Below, piece after piece: positions 42,645 through 50,809 of a stretch of DNA of 64,000 bases. The position numbers were made by a program, and so were the translations under genes. The notes beneath the pieces were generated by a model. The model was not told the origin of the DNA. It made no database searches and worked only from the letters and a program-made list of their open reading frames with translations. This DNA comes from Halobacillus salinus (GTDB lineage: Bacteria > Bacillota > Bacilli > Bacillales > Halobacillaceae): the NCBI RefSeq assembly GCF_004684905.1, contig NZ_SRJC01000007.1, positions 1-64,000 of the forward strand. The letters are read 5' to 3'. Position 1 is the stretch's first letter, and every line of letters begins with the position of its first letter.

Positions 42645-42815
42645 TTAACGTCTCTTTTTATGATAGTCCTTGTGACTTTTCGTCTGACGTAAGTGTTTTT
42701 GAAGTTCATCCAAAGGGATTCCATCTACAAAGCAATCTCTTCTAATCATCTCATCGAAGGCGGGGTTCCTTTCCAACGGCGACCGACTGGCTTGACTCGT
42801 CTTTAGCTCAGGCAT
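42645..42815 (-). CDS. Small protein of unknown function (56 aa)
   Basis: A charged 56-residue protein starting MPELKTSQASRSPLERNPAF and ending in a basic tail HKKRR. GGAGGT lies 6 bases before ATG 42813-42815. No signal peptide or membrane helix. Not recognised. The good ribosome site, compact terminator-bounded location and normal composition argue that it is real. Confidence 0.6.
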   Translation of the reverse strand: MPELKTSQASRSPLERNPAFDEMIRRDCFVDGIPLDELQKHLRQTKSHKDYHKKRR

Positions 42816-42918
42816 TGGAATTACCTCCATCTCTTGTATTAAGATGTAAATACCTCAGAATGGACAATGTTAAACACAAAATCACGATATATAATAATTT
42901 ATGAAACGATGCAGGTGT

Positions 42919-43953
42919 TTATGACGAAACGGTACCGAAACGATTGTGGATACGTTCGGTTACTGTATCAATATCTTTACTAGCAACACCATAATTGGTA
43001 ACAAACCGGATGGTGTATGGACCGTACTTTACTGCTTTTATCCCTTCCTCTTCTAACGCTGCTAGGAAAGAATCAGCATCATGACCAGCTTCTTTTACAT
43101 TTACCAGTACCATATTCGTATCGACCTGCTCCTCTAAAACCAATCCTCGCCCGTTCGCTAAGCCATCAGCCAATCGTTTGGCATGATCATGATCTTCCTT
43201 CAGACGATCGATCATTTCGGTAAGGGCGATGAGTCCTGGGGCTGCGATCATGCCGACTTGACGAAGTCCGCCTCCTAGACGTTTCCTCCATTTGCGAGCC
43301 CGTTGAATAAATTCAGAAGAACCTGCGATAATTGATCCCACAGGCGCACCGAGACCTTTGGATAAACAGACTTGAACGGTATCGGTCTGAGCAGCATACC
43401 GTTTCAAAGACACACCGCTAGCAACGGACGCATTAAACAAACGCGCTCCGTCTAAGTGGACGGGGATACCATGTTCACGAGCGACTTCATATATTTCCTG
43501 CATATTCTCAAGCGGAACCACTACACCGCCCGCTTTATTATGCGTGTTCTCCAAACAGATCAGTCCGGTTTCTGGGAAATGGATGTCCTCGGAACGAATG
43601 GCTCCCCTGACATCATCCGGAGCCATTGCGCCACGCTTCCCTCGAATCGTACGTGGTTGAACCCCAGCAAAGGCAGATATCGCTGCCCCTTCATATACGA
43701 ATAAATGGGCATTCTCCTCCATAACGATTTCATTTCCAGGCTGACAATGCGTGAGCACAGCAATTTGGTTACCTTGTGTGCCGCTTGTGACAAACAATGC
43801 CGCCTCTTTCCCAAGCATCTCGGCTGCGGTAGCTTCAAGCCTCGTGACCGTCGGATCTTCCTCATACACATCATCGCCGACTTCTGCTTCAAATGCTGCC
43901 TGACGCATCGCTTCTGTCGGTTTTGTTACGGTATCACTTCTAAGATCGATCAT
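42919..43953 (-). CDS. ltaE: Low-specificity L-threonine aldolase
   Basis: A 344-residue PLP enzyme splitting threonine/allo-threonine to glycine and acetaldehyde. Seen: MIDLRSDTVTKPTEAMRQAAFEAEVGDDVYEEDPTV at the N-terminus, LENTHNKAGG, HLDGARLFNA (PLP Asp), and the Schiff-base Lys in VCLSKGLGAPVGS. AAGGAGGAG precedes ATG 43951-43953. Single gene; beta-eliminating lyase relatives have similar motifs but the N-terminus fits this family best. Confidence 0.9.
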   Translation of the reverse strand: MIDLRSDTVTKPTEAMRQAAFEAEVGDDVYEEDPTVTRLEATAAEMLGKEAALFVTSGTQGNQIAVLTHCQPGNEIVMEENAHLFVYEGAAISAFAGVQPRTIRGKRGAMAPDDVRGAIRSEDIHFPETGLICLENTHNKAGGVVVPLENMQEIYEVAREHGIPVHLDGARLFNASVASGVSLKRYAAQTDTVQVCLSKGLGAPVGSIIAGSSEFIQRARKWRKRLGGGLRQVGMIAAPGLIALTEMIDRLKEDHDHAKRLADGLANGRGLVLEEQVDTNMVLVNVKEAGHDADSFLAALEEEGIKAVKYGPYTIRFVTNYGVASKDIDTVTERIHNRFGTVSS

Positions 43954-44200
43954 ATGTATCTCCTCCTTAACTCTATTGTACGAAAAATAGACAGGGAAGC
44001 AATTATCGCTAAAACATGATATCCTTAACAAATAAAGTTATATTAATATATTAAAATGAATAATTATAAACACGAAACGACAAGAAATTGTTTTCTTTGA
44101 CACTTTAGTGGGAAAGAATACCTCTATGGGGCAATAGTAATTTTTAACCAGTACTAGTATTATTGTCTTAAATCCAATAGTTTTATGTGGGTGATAAGTA

Positions 44201-44575
44201 ATGGATTTTGTACAGTCATTTACATTCTCAGAAGAAGAACTCCAGGATCTCATTTACGCAATTGAAACAACGCTAGGAGAACAGGATTTTGGCGCATCGT
44301 ACGAACGATCCGTAAGATTGGAAGAAACGTTACGCCTTCTAAGAATCCACTCACAGAAGCATGACCAGGAAAAAACGAGGAAAAAAGAGTTGTTGTCACA
44401 CAGAGAGCGGGAAATTTTCAATTTGTTGATGTCTGGTAAGTCAAATGATGAAATCGCGTCCTCTACTCATATATCGGAACAAACGGTAAAATCGCATTTG
44501 AAGAACATTTACAGCAAGTTAAACGTAAAAAACAAAGTAGAATTGATTCTAACCTATTACGTGCCACAAACCTAA
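44201..44575 (+). CDS. Small LuxR/GerE-type regulator
   Basis: A 124-residue DNA-binding protein: short N-terminal region (1-65) with no receiver or ligand domain I can recognise, then a LuxR-type helix-turn-helix (about 66-122, LLSHREREIFNLLMSGKSNDEIASSTHISEQTVKSHLKNIYSKL). GerE-like stand-alone regulators of this size occur in Bacillus. Its stop codon is only about ten bases before a c-di-GMP riboswitch, so read-through from this gene would pass the riboswitch into the EAL and PilZ genes. The ribosome site (GGGTGAT) is weak. Confidence 0.78.
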   Translation: MDFVQSFTFSEEELQDLIYAIETTLGEQDFGASYERSVRLEETLRLLRIHSQKHDQEKTRKKELLSHREREIFNLLMSGKSNDEIASSTHISEQTVKSHLKNIYSKLNVKNKVELILTYYVPQT

Positions 44576-44582
44576 ACCAAAT

Positions 44583-44675
44583 AGAAAAAGGCAAACCAAT
44601 TGAAAAATTGGGACGCAAAGCCACGGGTCTACGGTAGCAGTGCTACTAAGATCGCCGGGCTACCTAAGGATGATG
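44583..44675 (+). ncRNA. Cyclic di-GMP-I riboswitch (GEMM)
   Basis: Diagnostic GEMM-I sequences are present in order: GGCAAACC, then stem CCAATT-GAAA-AATTGG with a GNRA tetraloop, GGGACGCAAAGCC, a second stem, and a closing GGGCTACC block; CTACTAAG fits the tetraloop receptor. Class I riboswitches bind c-di-GMP in the three-way junction. A terminator follows directly, so c-di-GMP should switch transcription of the EAL and PilZ genes downstream. Confidence 0.92.
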
Positions 44676-44684
44676 CGAGCGCAT

Positions 44685-44713
44685 ATGACCTCATTCTTAT
44701 GGGGTCATTTTTT
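44685..44713 (+). terminator. Riboswitch expression-platform terminator
   Basis: ATGACC (44685-44690) pairs with GGTCAT (44703-44708), followed by TTTTT, 34 bases before the EAL start codon. Confidence 0.8.
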
Positions 44714-44746
44714 ATACGCTTTTTTAAGGAAAGGAGGAAAAACTTA

Positions 44747-45457
44747 GTGCCAATCACCGATTTATTCGTCGATGAAACGTTCACTCATTATTTTCAACCC
44801 ATCTATCACTTATCCCATTGGGAACCGATAGGGTATGAAGCTTTGTTTCGTTCAAACATAACCGAGACGCCTCCAGAAGCCTTTCAGCTTGCTAAGACAC
44901 ACTCCAGACTTCATGAATTGGACCTTATGTCTATTGGAAAAGCGATCCGCACTTTCTTTCATAACCGTAGCACAATGTTTCGCAGTAAACAGCTGTTTGT
45001 GAACATTTTCCCGTCTACTGTCCTTCATTCCGATTTCCTGCCGTTTATGAGAAGTCAGACTCATGACCTATCCTACTTAGTTCTCGAGATTAACGAATCC
45101 GAAAAAGTTGAATCCCTATCCAAATGGAGCTCCACCGTAGAAGAGCTGAAGGAAATGGGAGTCAAGATTGCACTCGATGATGTTGGAAAAGGGTTCTCAG
45201 GAATCGAGAGTATTATACAACTGAAACCTCACTACATCAAAATCGACCGTCATTTAACGCAGAATGCGCACCGTAACCGTGAGAAACAGGCATTCATCGA
45301 ACTCGCTCTTCAATTCTGCCGCAAGTTCGATATTAAGATGATTCTCGAAGGAATCGAACACGACGACGAACTGCAGCTCGCCAAATCTTTACGCGTTCCA
45401 TTTGCCCAAGGCTATGCCATTGGGTATCCAGAACCATTACTATCACATGCGAGGTGA
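44747..45457 (+). CDS. EAL-domain c-di-GMP phosphodiesterase
   Basis: A 236-residue protein consisting only of an EAL domain. Catalytic residues appear intact: Glu31 in YEALFR, Asn in LFVNIFPS, Glu in VLEINES, the Asp pair in ALDDVGKGFSG (DDFGTG loop variant), Lys in YIKIDRHL, Glu in LEGIEH and Gln in FAQGYAIGYP. It should cleave c-di-GMP to pGpG in the cytoplasm. The start is GTG at 44747 with AAAGGAGG upstream; the frame extends back into the riboswitch, which is not translated. It overlaps the reading start of the PilZ gene, forming one unit. Confidence 0.88.
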   Translation: MPITDLFVDETFTHYFQPIYHLSHWEPIGYEALFRSNITETPPEAFQLAKTHSRLHELDLMSIGKAIRTFFHNRSTMFRSKQLFVNIFPSTVLHSDFLPFMRSQTHDLSYLVLEINESEKVESLSKWSSTVEELKEMGVKIALDDVGKGFSGIESIIQLKPHYIKIDRHLTQNAHRNREKQAFIELALQFCRKFDIKMILEGIEHDDELQLAKSLRVPFAQGYAIGYPEPLLSHAR

Positions 45458-45462
45458 AGAGG

Positions 45463-46005
45463 ATGTATTACTTAATTTTCTACGAAGTGGTCCTGAATCT
45501 TGTATTTCTAGCCGTTATTTTCATCAGCCAGAAGAAGGTCCGGAAGCTAAAAGCACAAATCGCCGGATTAAATGAGGAAAAGAACCGCCTATCTCTAAAA
45601 TACAATAAAGAAATGATGTACGACCAAAGAAGCAACTTCCGCCTGGAACTGCAAAAAGAAGCGAAGTTATTCATCGAATCGATCGATGGAGACAAAGATG
45701 GCCGTTTGACCGGTAAAATGATTAATGGAAACATCGAGAACATAAGCGTTTCCGGCATAAAATTCACTTGCCCATACAGCTTGCCTGTTGAATCGAATAT
45801 TATGGTGAAGTGTGTGTTCACCTTAGGCAGTACTGGATTCCACTTAGATGCGGCAATCGTCCGTAAAGAAGAAAGCATTAAGAAAAAACAGAAAGTCTAT
45901 GGTCTTAAATTCATGAATGTCGGACACCGAGAGCTTGAACGACTTAATGTAGAGATCCGTAAACTGGACGCACAGAAACGAAACAAAGTAACGAAAATAT
46001 CGTAA
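45463..46005 (+). CDS. Membrane-anchored PilZ c-di-GMP receptor
   Basis: A 180-residue protein: one N-terminal helix (about 1-22), a charged coiled-coil linker, then a PilZ domain. Both c-di-GMP-binding motifs are present: RxxxR as RSNFR (about 56-60) and N-x-S-x-x-G as NISVSG (about 93-98). ATG 45463 is preferred because GAGGTGA lies just before it; a GTG 9 bases earlier overlaps that site. With the preceding phosphodiesterase and riboswitch it forms a sensor-effector set. The output is unknown. Confidence 0.85.
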   Translation: MYYLIFYEVVLNLVFLAVIFISQKKVRKLKAQIAGLNEEKNRLSLKYNKEMMYDQRSNFRLELQKEAKLFIESIDGDKDGRLTGKMINGNIENISVSGIKFTCPYSLPVESNIMVKCVFTLGSTGFHLDAAIVRKEESIKKKQKVYGLKFMNVGHRELERLNVEIRKLDAQKRNKVTKIS

Positions 46006-46437
46006 CACGGTTAATAGAAGCGGCTTATTTGTCGCTTCTATTTCCATTTTTCTGCATTCCCTCCGCATCACTCGCTTAAACTTTCGAATGTCGTTAATTT
46101 CCTGAGCAGGTCTCTGTTTATTCCCCCCTCATTAATCGCTGAAAAAGAGATTAAAACGTGTCCACATGTGGAAAACAAGACTAACGAAAATAGTTACTCA
46201 CATTTGTCCACAGGTTTATGCACAACTATTGTCAATTTTCTAATATACACAGGTTTTCCCACTCTGTAAACAGGTTATACACAGAAGTTATCCACATATA
46301 CACAAATCAATAACGTATATGGTATCAGAATCCCTGTTCGCCACCATATATGGGATTTATCCAGAGGTATATTCACAGGGTGTGGATAGTTTATTTAAAT
46401 AAAAAACTCTCCGGGTTATCAGCCCAGAGAGTTTTTC
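46006..46437. other. 432-base intergenic region with a DnaA-box cluster
   Basis: Within 46159-46389 there are about ten DnaA-box-like 9-mers. Perfect TTATNCACA: 46216-46224, 46275-46283, 46288-46296. One-mismatch boxes: 46167-46175 (minus), 46204-46212, 46243-46251, 46296-46304, 46357-46365, 46369-46377 and 46381-46389 (minus). No gene is seen in the region. dnaA/dnaN are not adjacent, so this is a cluster apart from the usual initiation region, or a DnaA titration/regulation site. Confidence 0.8.
46400..46436 (-). terminator. Terminator of the wal operon
   Basis: Stem AAAACTCTC-GGG / CCC-GAGAGTTTT (one bulge each side) with T run, right after the htrC stop. Confidence 0.85.
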
Positions 46438-47664
46438 TTATTCTTGTGATCCTAATGTTAAGGTCACCGTATTCTGTTCTCCATCTCGGTAAAAAGTGAT
46501 TTCAAGCTCATCACCAGTATCTTTTTCTTCATACAAGTACTTGCGTAAATCGATGATGTCGTTTACGGCTTGTCCGTCTAATTGCGTGATGACATCCAGC
46601 GGCCTGAGTCCTGCCTTAGCAGCCGGAGACATCTGACTGATACTGCGGATATAGAGCCCACCCTCTACGTCTTCTGGAAGGTTCAATGTATTTCTCCACT
46701 CAGAAGTCGGTACTTCATTCAATCCGTACGCTTCTATTCCAATGTATGGACGAGTCACTTGCCCCGTTTGTTCGAGTTCGCTGATGATTGGCTTTGCTGA
46801 ATCGATCGGGATAGCAAATCCGATCCCTTCGACAGCTGAACGGGCAATCTTCATAGAGTTAATTCCGATTAACTGTCCTTCTATGTTGATGAGGGCACCA
46901 CCGCTGTTGCCTGGGTTGATTGCTGCATCTGTCTGGATGACCTCTGCCTGCCAATCTTCCATACCATCGCCGTTGAAGTCCTGAGGAATCGCTCGCTCTC
47001 TTCCACTAATGATCCCTTTCGTAACAGATCCTGAGAACCGTAGTCCAAGTGGGTTACCGATTGCAATGGCTGGTTCTCCGACTTGCAAGTTATCAGAGGA
47101 CCCAAGTTTGATCGGTTCTCCAACCTTATCCGCCGGCATCTTCAGAACAGCCAAATCCGTAAACAAATCTCCTCCAACAAGGGAGGCGGTCACTCTTGTT
47201 TCATCAGAAAGGACAACTTCGATCTCGTTGGCTCCCTGTATCACGTGCTGGTTTGTTACAACGTAAGCATTGCCATCTTCTTTCTTATAGATAACCCCTG
47301 AGCCGACTCCTGCTTGTTGGGGATCTGTTGATCCGTTTTCGTTCCAGAAGTCCCTCTGTGTTTGTAAATTGACCACCCCAACAACAGAAGTCGATACTTC
47401 TTTCACGATATCTGTAATTTGAGTGTTCACATCGACTTGTACGGTCTTTGCCGTGTTCGTCAAGCTTTGGTCATCTTCCACGAGGCCGCTCTCATCTTCT
47501 GGGATGGTAATGTCATATGGTAGTAGTTCCGTTTGCACCAGTGCTGGGAGCGCCAACAATATCAATACGGCACCGAGGATGACACCAACGACTGTCGGCA
47601 TGATCCACCGCCCTTTTTGTTTCTGACGCTGGGTGGCTGGTGAATGATCATCGTAGTAACCCAC
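46438..47664 (-). CDS. htrC: HtrA-type serine protease (HtrC/YycK)
   Basis: A 408-residue membrane-anchored protease: basic cytoplasmic start, one helix (about 25-48), trypsin-like domain (about 100-290) with His in VTNQHVI, Asp in TDLAVLKM and Ser in NPGNSGGALIN (about 253), then a PDZ domain (about 305-400). It handles misfolded exported proteins. The start is uncertain: GTG at 47662-47664 (MGYYDDH) has AAAGGTGA upstream; an ATG at 47694 would add ten residues. It is the last gene of the walRKHIJ unit. Confidence 0.87.
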   Translation of the reverse strand: MGYYDDHSPATQRQKQKGRWIMPTVVGVILGAVLILLALPALVQTELLPYDITIPEDESGLVEDDQSLTNTAKTVQVDVNTQITDIVKEVSTSVVGVVNLQTQRDFWNENGSTDPQQAGVGSGVIYKKEDGNAYVVTNQHVIQGANEIEVVLSDETRVTASLVGGDLFTDLAVLKMPADKVGEPIKLGSSDNLQVGEPAIAIGNPLGLRFSGSVTKGIISGRERAIPQDFNGDGMEDWQAEVIQTDAAINPGNSGGALINIEGQLIGINSMKIARSAVEGIGFAIPIDSAKPIISELEQTGQVTRPYIGIEAYGLNEVPTSEWRNTLNLPEDVEGGLYIRSISQMSPAAKAGLRPLDVITQLDGQAVNDIIDLRKYLYEEKDTGDELEITFYRDGEQNTVTLTLGSQE

Positions 47665-47743
47665 GCTTTTCACCTTTCCTTTCTTCTCCATCAATGAATT
47701 ATCTACGTTATTATTTCCTTTTCCTTATGAAAATAAAACGTGC

Positions 47744-48538
47744 TTACACTTCATAGATTGGAGTGGCTTCGCTCGGGTCTGTGTCATGCAGTTCCAGTCG
47801 TGAACCTATCTGAAAACCGCGTTCTTCTAAGGTGTTTTTGACAGACATCCGTGCTAAGTCTTTCATATTGTTATCAAGACTTAAGTGGGCTAAATAGATC
47901 CGCTTCGTCTGATCGGTTAGAATATCGGTTAATGCCAGGGCACAGTCCTCATTCGAAACGTGACCTGAGTCGCCTAGAATACGACGTTTTACACTCCAAG
48001 GATATCTCCCCATGCGTAGCATGCTGACATCATGGTTGGATTCGAAAATATACGCATCCGCGCCTTCCACCGTCTTTTTGATCCGCTCGGACACATAGCC
48101 GAGATCCGTGACGAGAGCTACTTTCTTCCCGTCCTGATGGAACGTGTAAAACATCGGATCTGCCGCATCATGCGAGACAGCGAACGATTCGACATCGATG
48201 GATCCGAAGCTTTTCGTCTCTTCCATGTTGAAAAGGAACTTCTGATCTGTCGAAATCTTACCGATTTGACCGTCCAACGCATTCCACGTTTTTTCGTTCG
48301 CATAAATAGGGAGATTGTATCGACGTGCCATGATCCCTAAGCCTTTAATGTGGTCACTGTGCTCATGGGTCACGAGGATTCGGGAAAGCTCGCTTGGATC
48401 CAAATTCACTTGCTGCATCAACTGTTCGATCTTTTTACCACTAAGTCCTGCATCGACGAGGATTTTTTCCTCACCAGACTCTATATAAAAAGCATTCCCT
48501 GTACTGCCGGAAGCTAGTACACTAAAACGTAAAGTCAT
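47744..48538 (-). CDS. walJ: WalJ metallo-beta-lactamase-fold protein
   Basis: A 264-residue cytoplasmic MBL-fold hydrolase (YycJ). Metal motif THEHSDH at residues 57-63, further ligands in [18 protein letters not shown] and ESNHDVSML. WalJ is linked to the WalRK system and to coordination of replication with division; it has 5'-3' DNA exonuclease activity in related species. It follows walI by 27 bases in the same operon. Confidence 0.92.
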   Translation of the reverse strand: MTLRFSVLASGSTGNAFYIESGEEKILVDAGLSGKKIEQLMQQVNLDPSELSRILVTHEHSDHIKGLGIMARRYNLPIYANEKTWNALDGQIGKISTDQKFLFNMEETKSFGSIDVESFAVSHDAADPMFYTFHQDGKKVALVTDLGYVSERIKKTVEGADAYIFESNHDVSMLRMGRYPWSVKRRILGDSGHVSNEDCALALTDILTDQTKRIYLAHLSLDNNMKDLARMSVKNTLEERGFQIGSRLELHDTDPSEATPIYEV

Positions 48539-48565
48539 TCTTCAGACACTCCTGTTAGGAAAAGG

Positions 48566-49462
48566 TTATTCATCTTGGGTGTTTTCTTCTTCAAACGTAT
48601 AGTCTCGAAAGTCAAAAGCCTGCTTCATATCTTCGATAAAATCATCTTCAGATACCTCAATGATCTCTCCGCTGATTGCGAAAGCGAAGTAGGACTCTTC
48701 GTCATTCACAACAATTTTCCACGTCGGCTCAAAGAGCTGTGGTCCAATGTTTTCGCTCGGATTCAAGGCATTGTAATAGCCTACTTGCATTGAAGTGATC
48801 TCATCGCCAGATTGAATGTATCCATTTTCCGAAAGCTGGTTGATGATGGTCACTTTAGAGGTCAACCGACTAGATTCACTCGCTGCCTCTTCTTCCTCTG
48901 GTAAAGACAACAGAGTCGCCACATAGTCAGTGATGGCTCCCTCCTCAATCCTCACCATCAATAGTCCACCCTGGTTAAAGTAGACCGTCCGGTTATTGAC
49001 CTTCTGGAAAAAGAGAGCGACGCCTTCCTCTTCATTATAGCCCCAATAAGAGTACTGGTCAGCAAAAGGTACGACCTGTGCAACCTCGCTTATGATGGCA
49101 TCACTTGAACCATCCGTTAACTCTGCTGGTTCCTCTAGGCTCGCCATCAAGACGCCTTCTGTTTCAAGTAAGTCAATCTGTTGGCTGCCGTCCTCTTCTA
49201 ATTGTTTAATCTGGCTTCGCACACGATCAGAAAACGCTACATCCTCCGAGGAAATACGGGAAACGGTCGGTGCCTCTTCATTCAGGATATCATCAGAAAG
49301 TTCAATACCACGATTCTCTAAGCGATCGATAATCTGTTCACTCTCTATCGTAAGCTGCCTTACCCCTGAATCACTTTGTTTTTCTAAAAATACTTGGAGC
49401 AAAAAGAGGTCGAGGATTAGAAAGCTCAGTATAAATAACGTTTTAATTTGTCCCCATTGCAT
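48566..49462 (-). CDS. walI: WalI, membrane regulator of WalK
   Basis: A 298-residue protein with one N-terminal membrane helix (about 6-24, TLFILSFLILDLFLLQVF) and a long extracytoplasmic YycI domain. In the known system WalI and WalH bind the kinase in the membrane and damp (or in some species stimulate) its activity. The acidic C-terminus EEENTQDE and position after walH support the call. Confidence 0.88.
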   Translation of the reverse strand: MQWGQIKTLFILSFLILDLFLLQVFLEKQSDSGVRQLTIESEQIIDRLENRGIELSDDILNEEAPTVSRISSEDVAFSDRVRSQIKQLEEDGSQQIDLLETEGVLMASLEEPAELTDGSSDAIISEVAQVVPFADQYSYWGYNEEEGVALFFQKVNNRTVYFNQGGLLMVRIEEGAITDYVATLLSLPEEEEAASESSRLTSKVTIINQLSENGYIQSGDEITSMQVGYYNALNPSENIGPQLFEPTWKIVVNDEESYFAFAISGEIIEVSEDDFIEDMKQAFDFRDYTFEEENTQDE

Positions 49463-49477
49463 ACACTCTTTCCCCCA

Positions 49478-50809
49478 TTACGATACTTGTTGATTTTGAG
49501 AGACATCTTCTTTGAAGAGTGGCTCCCATGTGCCGTTTTGCTTGATGTACCACATCGGCTTCAGGTTATAGACGAGACTGCTGCTCTGCTCTTCTAACGT
49601 ATAGCCGACCTTGATATCATCCACTTGACTAATGTCTACGCTGTCTTGTCCATTCAAATACGAAAGCACCGCTTCTCCCGACTTCAGTGTAGAAGTCGAA
49701 AGTGGACCCTCAGGCAAAGATAAGAATTTCACGAGCGGGCGGTTATACTCCTGGATGTCCCGCTGTTCGTATTGTAAGAAAATCGTCGCTAACGGATGGC
49801 CCATGATTTCAAGACCATTGAAATAAATATGATACTCCACACGACCAGTGTCAGTGGACAGCTGGCTTAGACGGAAATCGTTGGTCCAACCGTTGTGATT
49901 GTTCAAGTCTTCAATACTTTTGGTCAACATATCGAAGGCATCCAAACCGATTTGGTTGGTGGAGTTGAGAATAGCGAATTGATACGTCATATATTCTTCA
50001 TTATTCAACACTTCCAGTACACGCTTGGAATCGGAAATCCGCTGTCCGGAACTTCCTTCATAGCGTTGTACTTCCGCTGGGAACAAGTAGTTACGGAGCG
50101 GCAGTACGTTCACAGACTCCGTTTGTAGCACTTCTTGAGGATAAGCGACCGCTTCGCGCGGAATGAAAATATCATCGATAAAAAGTTGATCCCCAGGTTT
50201 CGCCACCCTAATTTGTTCTTTTAACTTCTCTTTCGTTTCCAACTCATCAAAGACGATGGTTCCCGCATTCTGGTTAATCGTCCCTTTGAATTTAGCTGGG
50301 TTCACGTCTTCTTCGCTATCAATTGCCCATAGATTGTAGACATTACCGTCGCCATCACTCTCTGTCTGGGTGATGAACAGACGGTCGAACGACTGGTTCG
50401 TTGCTAACTGTGTATCATCTGAATACGCAAAGATAGAAGAAAGAGTACGCATCGGAACTTGCGTAGGGAAAATGATTTCCACATAGTTTCGCCCTTCCAA
50501 GTCTGGCGTAGAAGGGTTCAGGTTCGATGGTACGAGTCTCCAATCCTGCATGTTTTGATAGATCAGCGTTTGGTCTTGTGGGTCCTGATACGAATAGTGC
50601 CGCCCTGCTTCATGGAAGACAAACTGAGACGGCTGAACGAGCTCGGAAAGGGACATCTCTGTACCTTTATCAAGCTTCGTCTGGCCAATAGACTCACCCG
50701 TCTCTTCCACTTCCGTTTTCGGCTGATAATTCCATAAGGCGACGGATAACAACAAGCTGAAAGCAATCAGAATAACCAAAATCACGGACTTCATTGTTTC
50801 GACTTTCAT
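49478..50809 (-). CDS. walH: WalH, membrane regulator of WalK
   Basis: A 443-residue protein with one N-terminal helix (about 7-25) and a large outside YycH domain. It starts ATG 50807-50809, overlapping the walK stop by 4 bases, with GGGGGGA upstream. Works with WalI to tune the WalK kinase at the division site. Length and order match Bacillus. Confidence 0.9.
   Translation of the reverse strand: MKVETMKSVILVILIAFSLLLSVALWNYQPKTEVEETGESIGQTKLDKGTEMSLSELVQPSQFVFHEAGRHYSYQDPQDQTLIYQNMQDWRLVPSNLNPSTPDLEGRNYVEIIFPTQVPMRTLSSIFAYSDDTQLATNQSFDRLFITQTESDGDGNVYNLWAIDSEEDVNPAKFKGTINQNAGTIVFDELETKEKLKEQIRVAKPGDQLFIDDIFIPREAVAYPQEVLQTESVNVLPLRNYLFPAEVQRYEGSSGQRISDSKRVLEVLNNEEYMTYQFAILNSTNQIGLDAFDMLTKSIEDLNNHNGWTNDFRLSQLSTDTGRVEYHIYFNGLEIMGHPLATIFLQYEQRDIQEYNRPLVKFLSLPEGPLSTSTLKSGEAVLSYLNGQDSVDISQVDDIKVGYTLEEQSSSLVYNLKPMWYIKQNGTWEPLFKEDVSQNQQVS

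Noticed and set aside
44600-44746. Extension of the EAL gene into the upstream region
   Set aside because: It would run through the c-di-GMP aptamer and its terminator; the GTG at 44747 has a strong ribosome site and starts the EAL domain.
46159-46389. Calling the DnaA-box cluster the chromosomal origin oriC
   Set aside because: dnaA/dnaN and a clear AT-rich unwinding element with DnaA-trio are not visible here; gene order points to oriC beyond the right edge.
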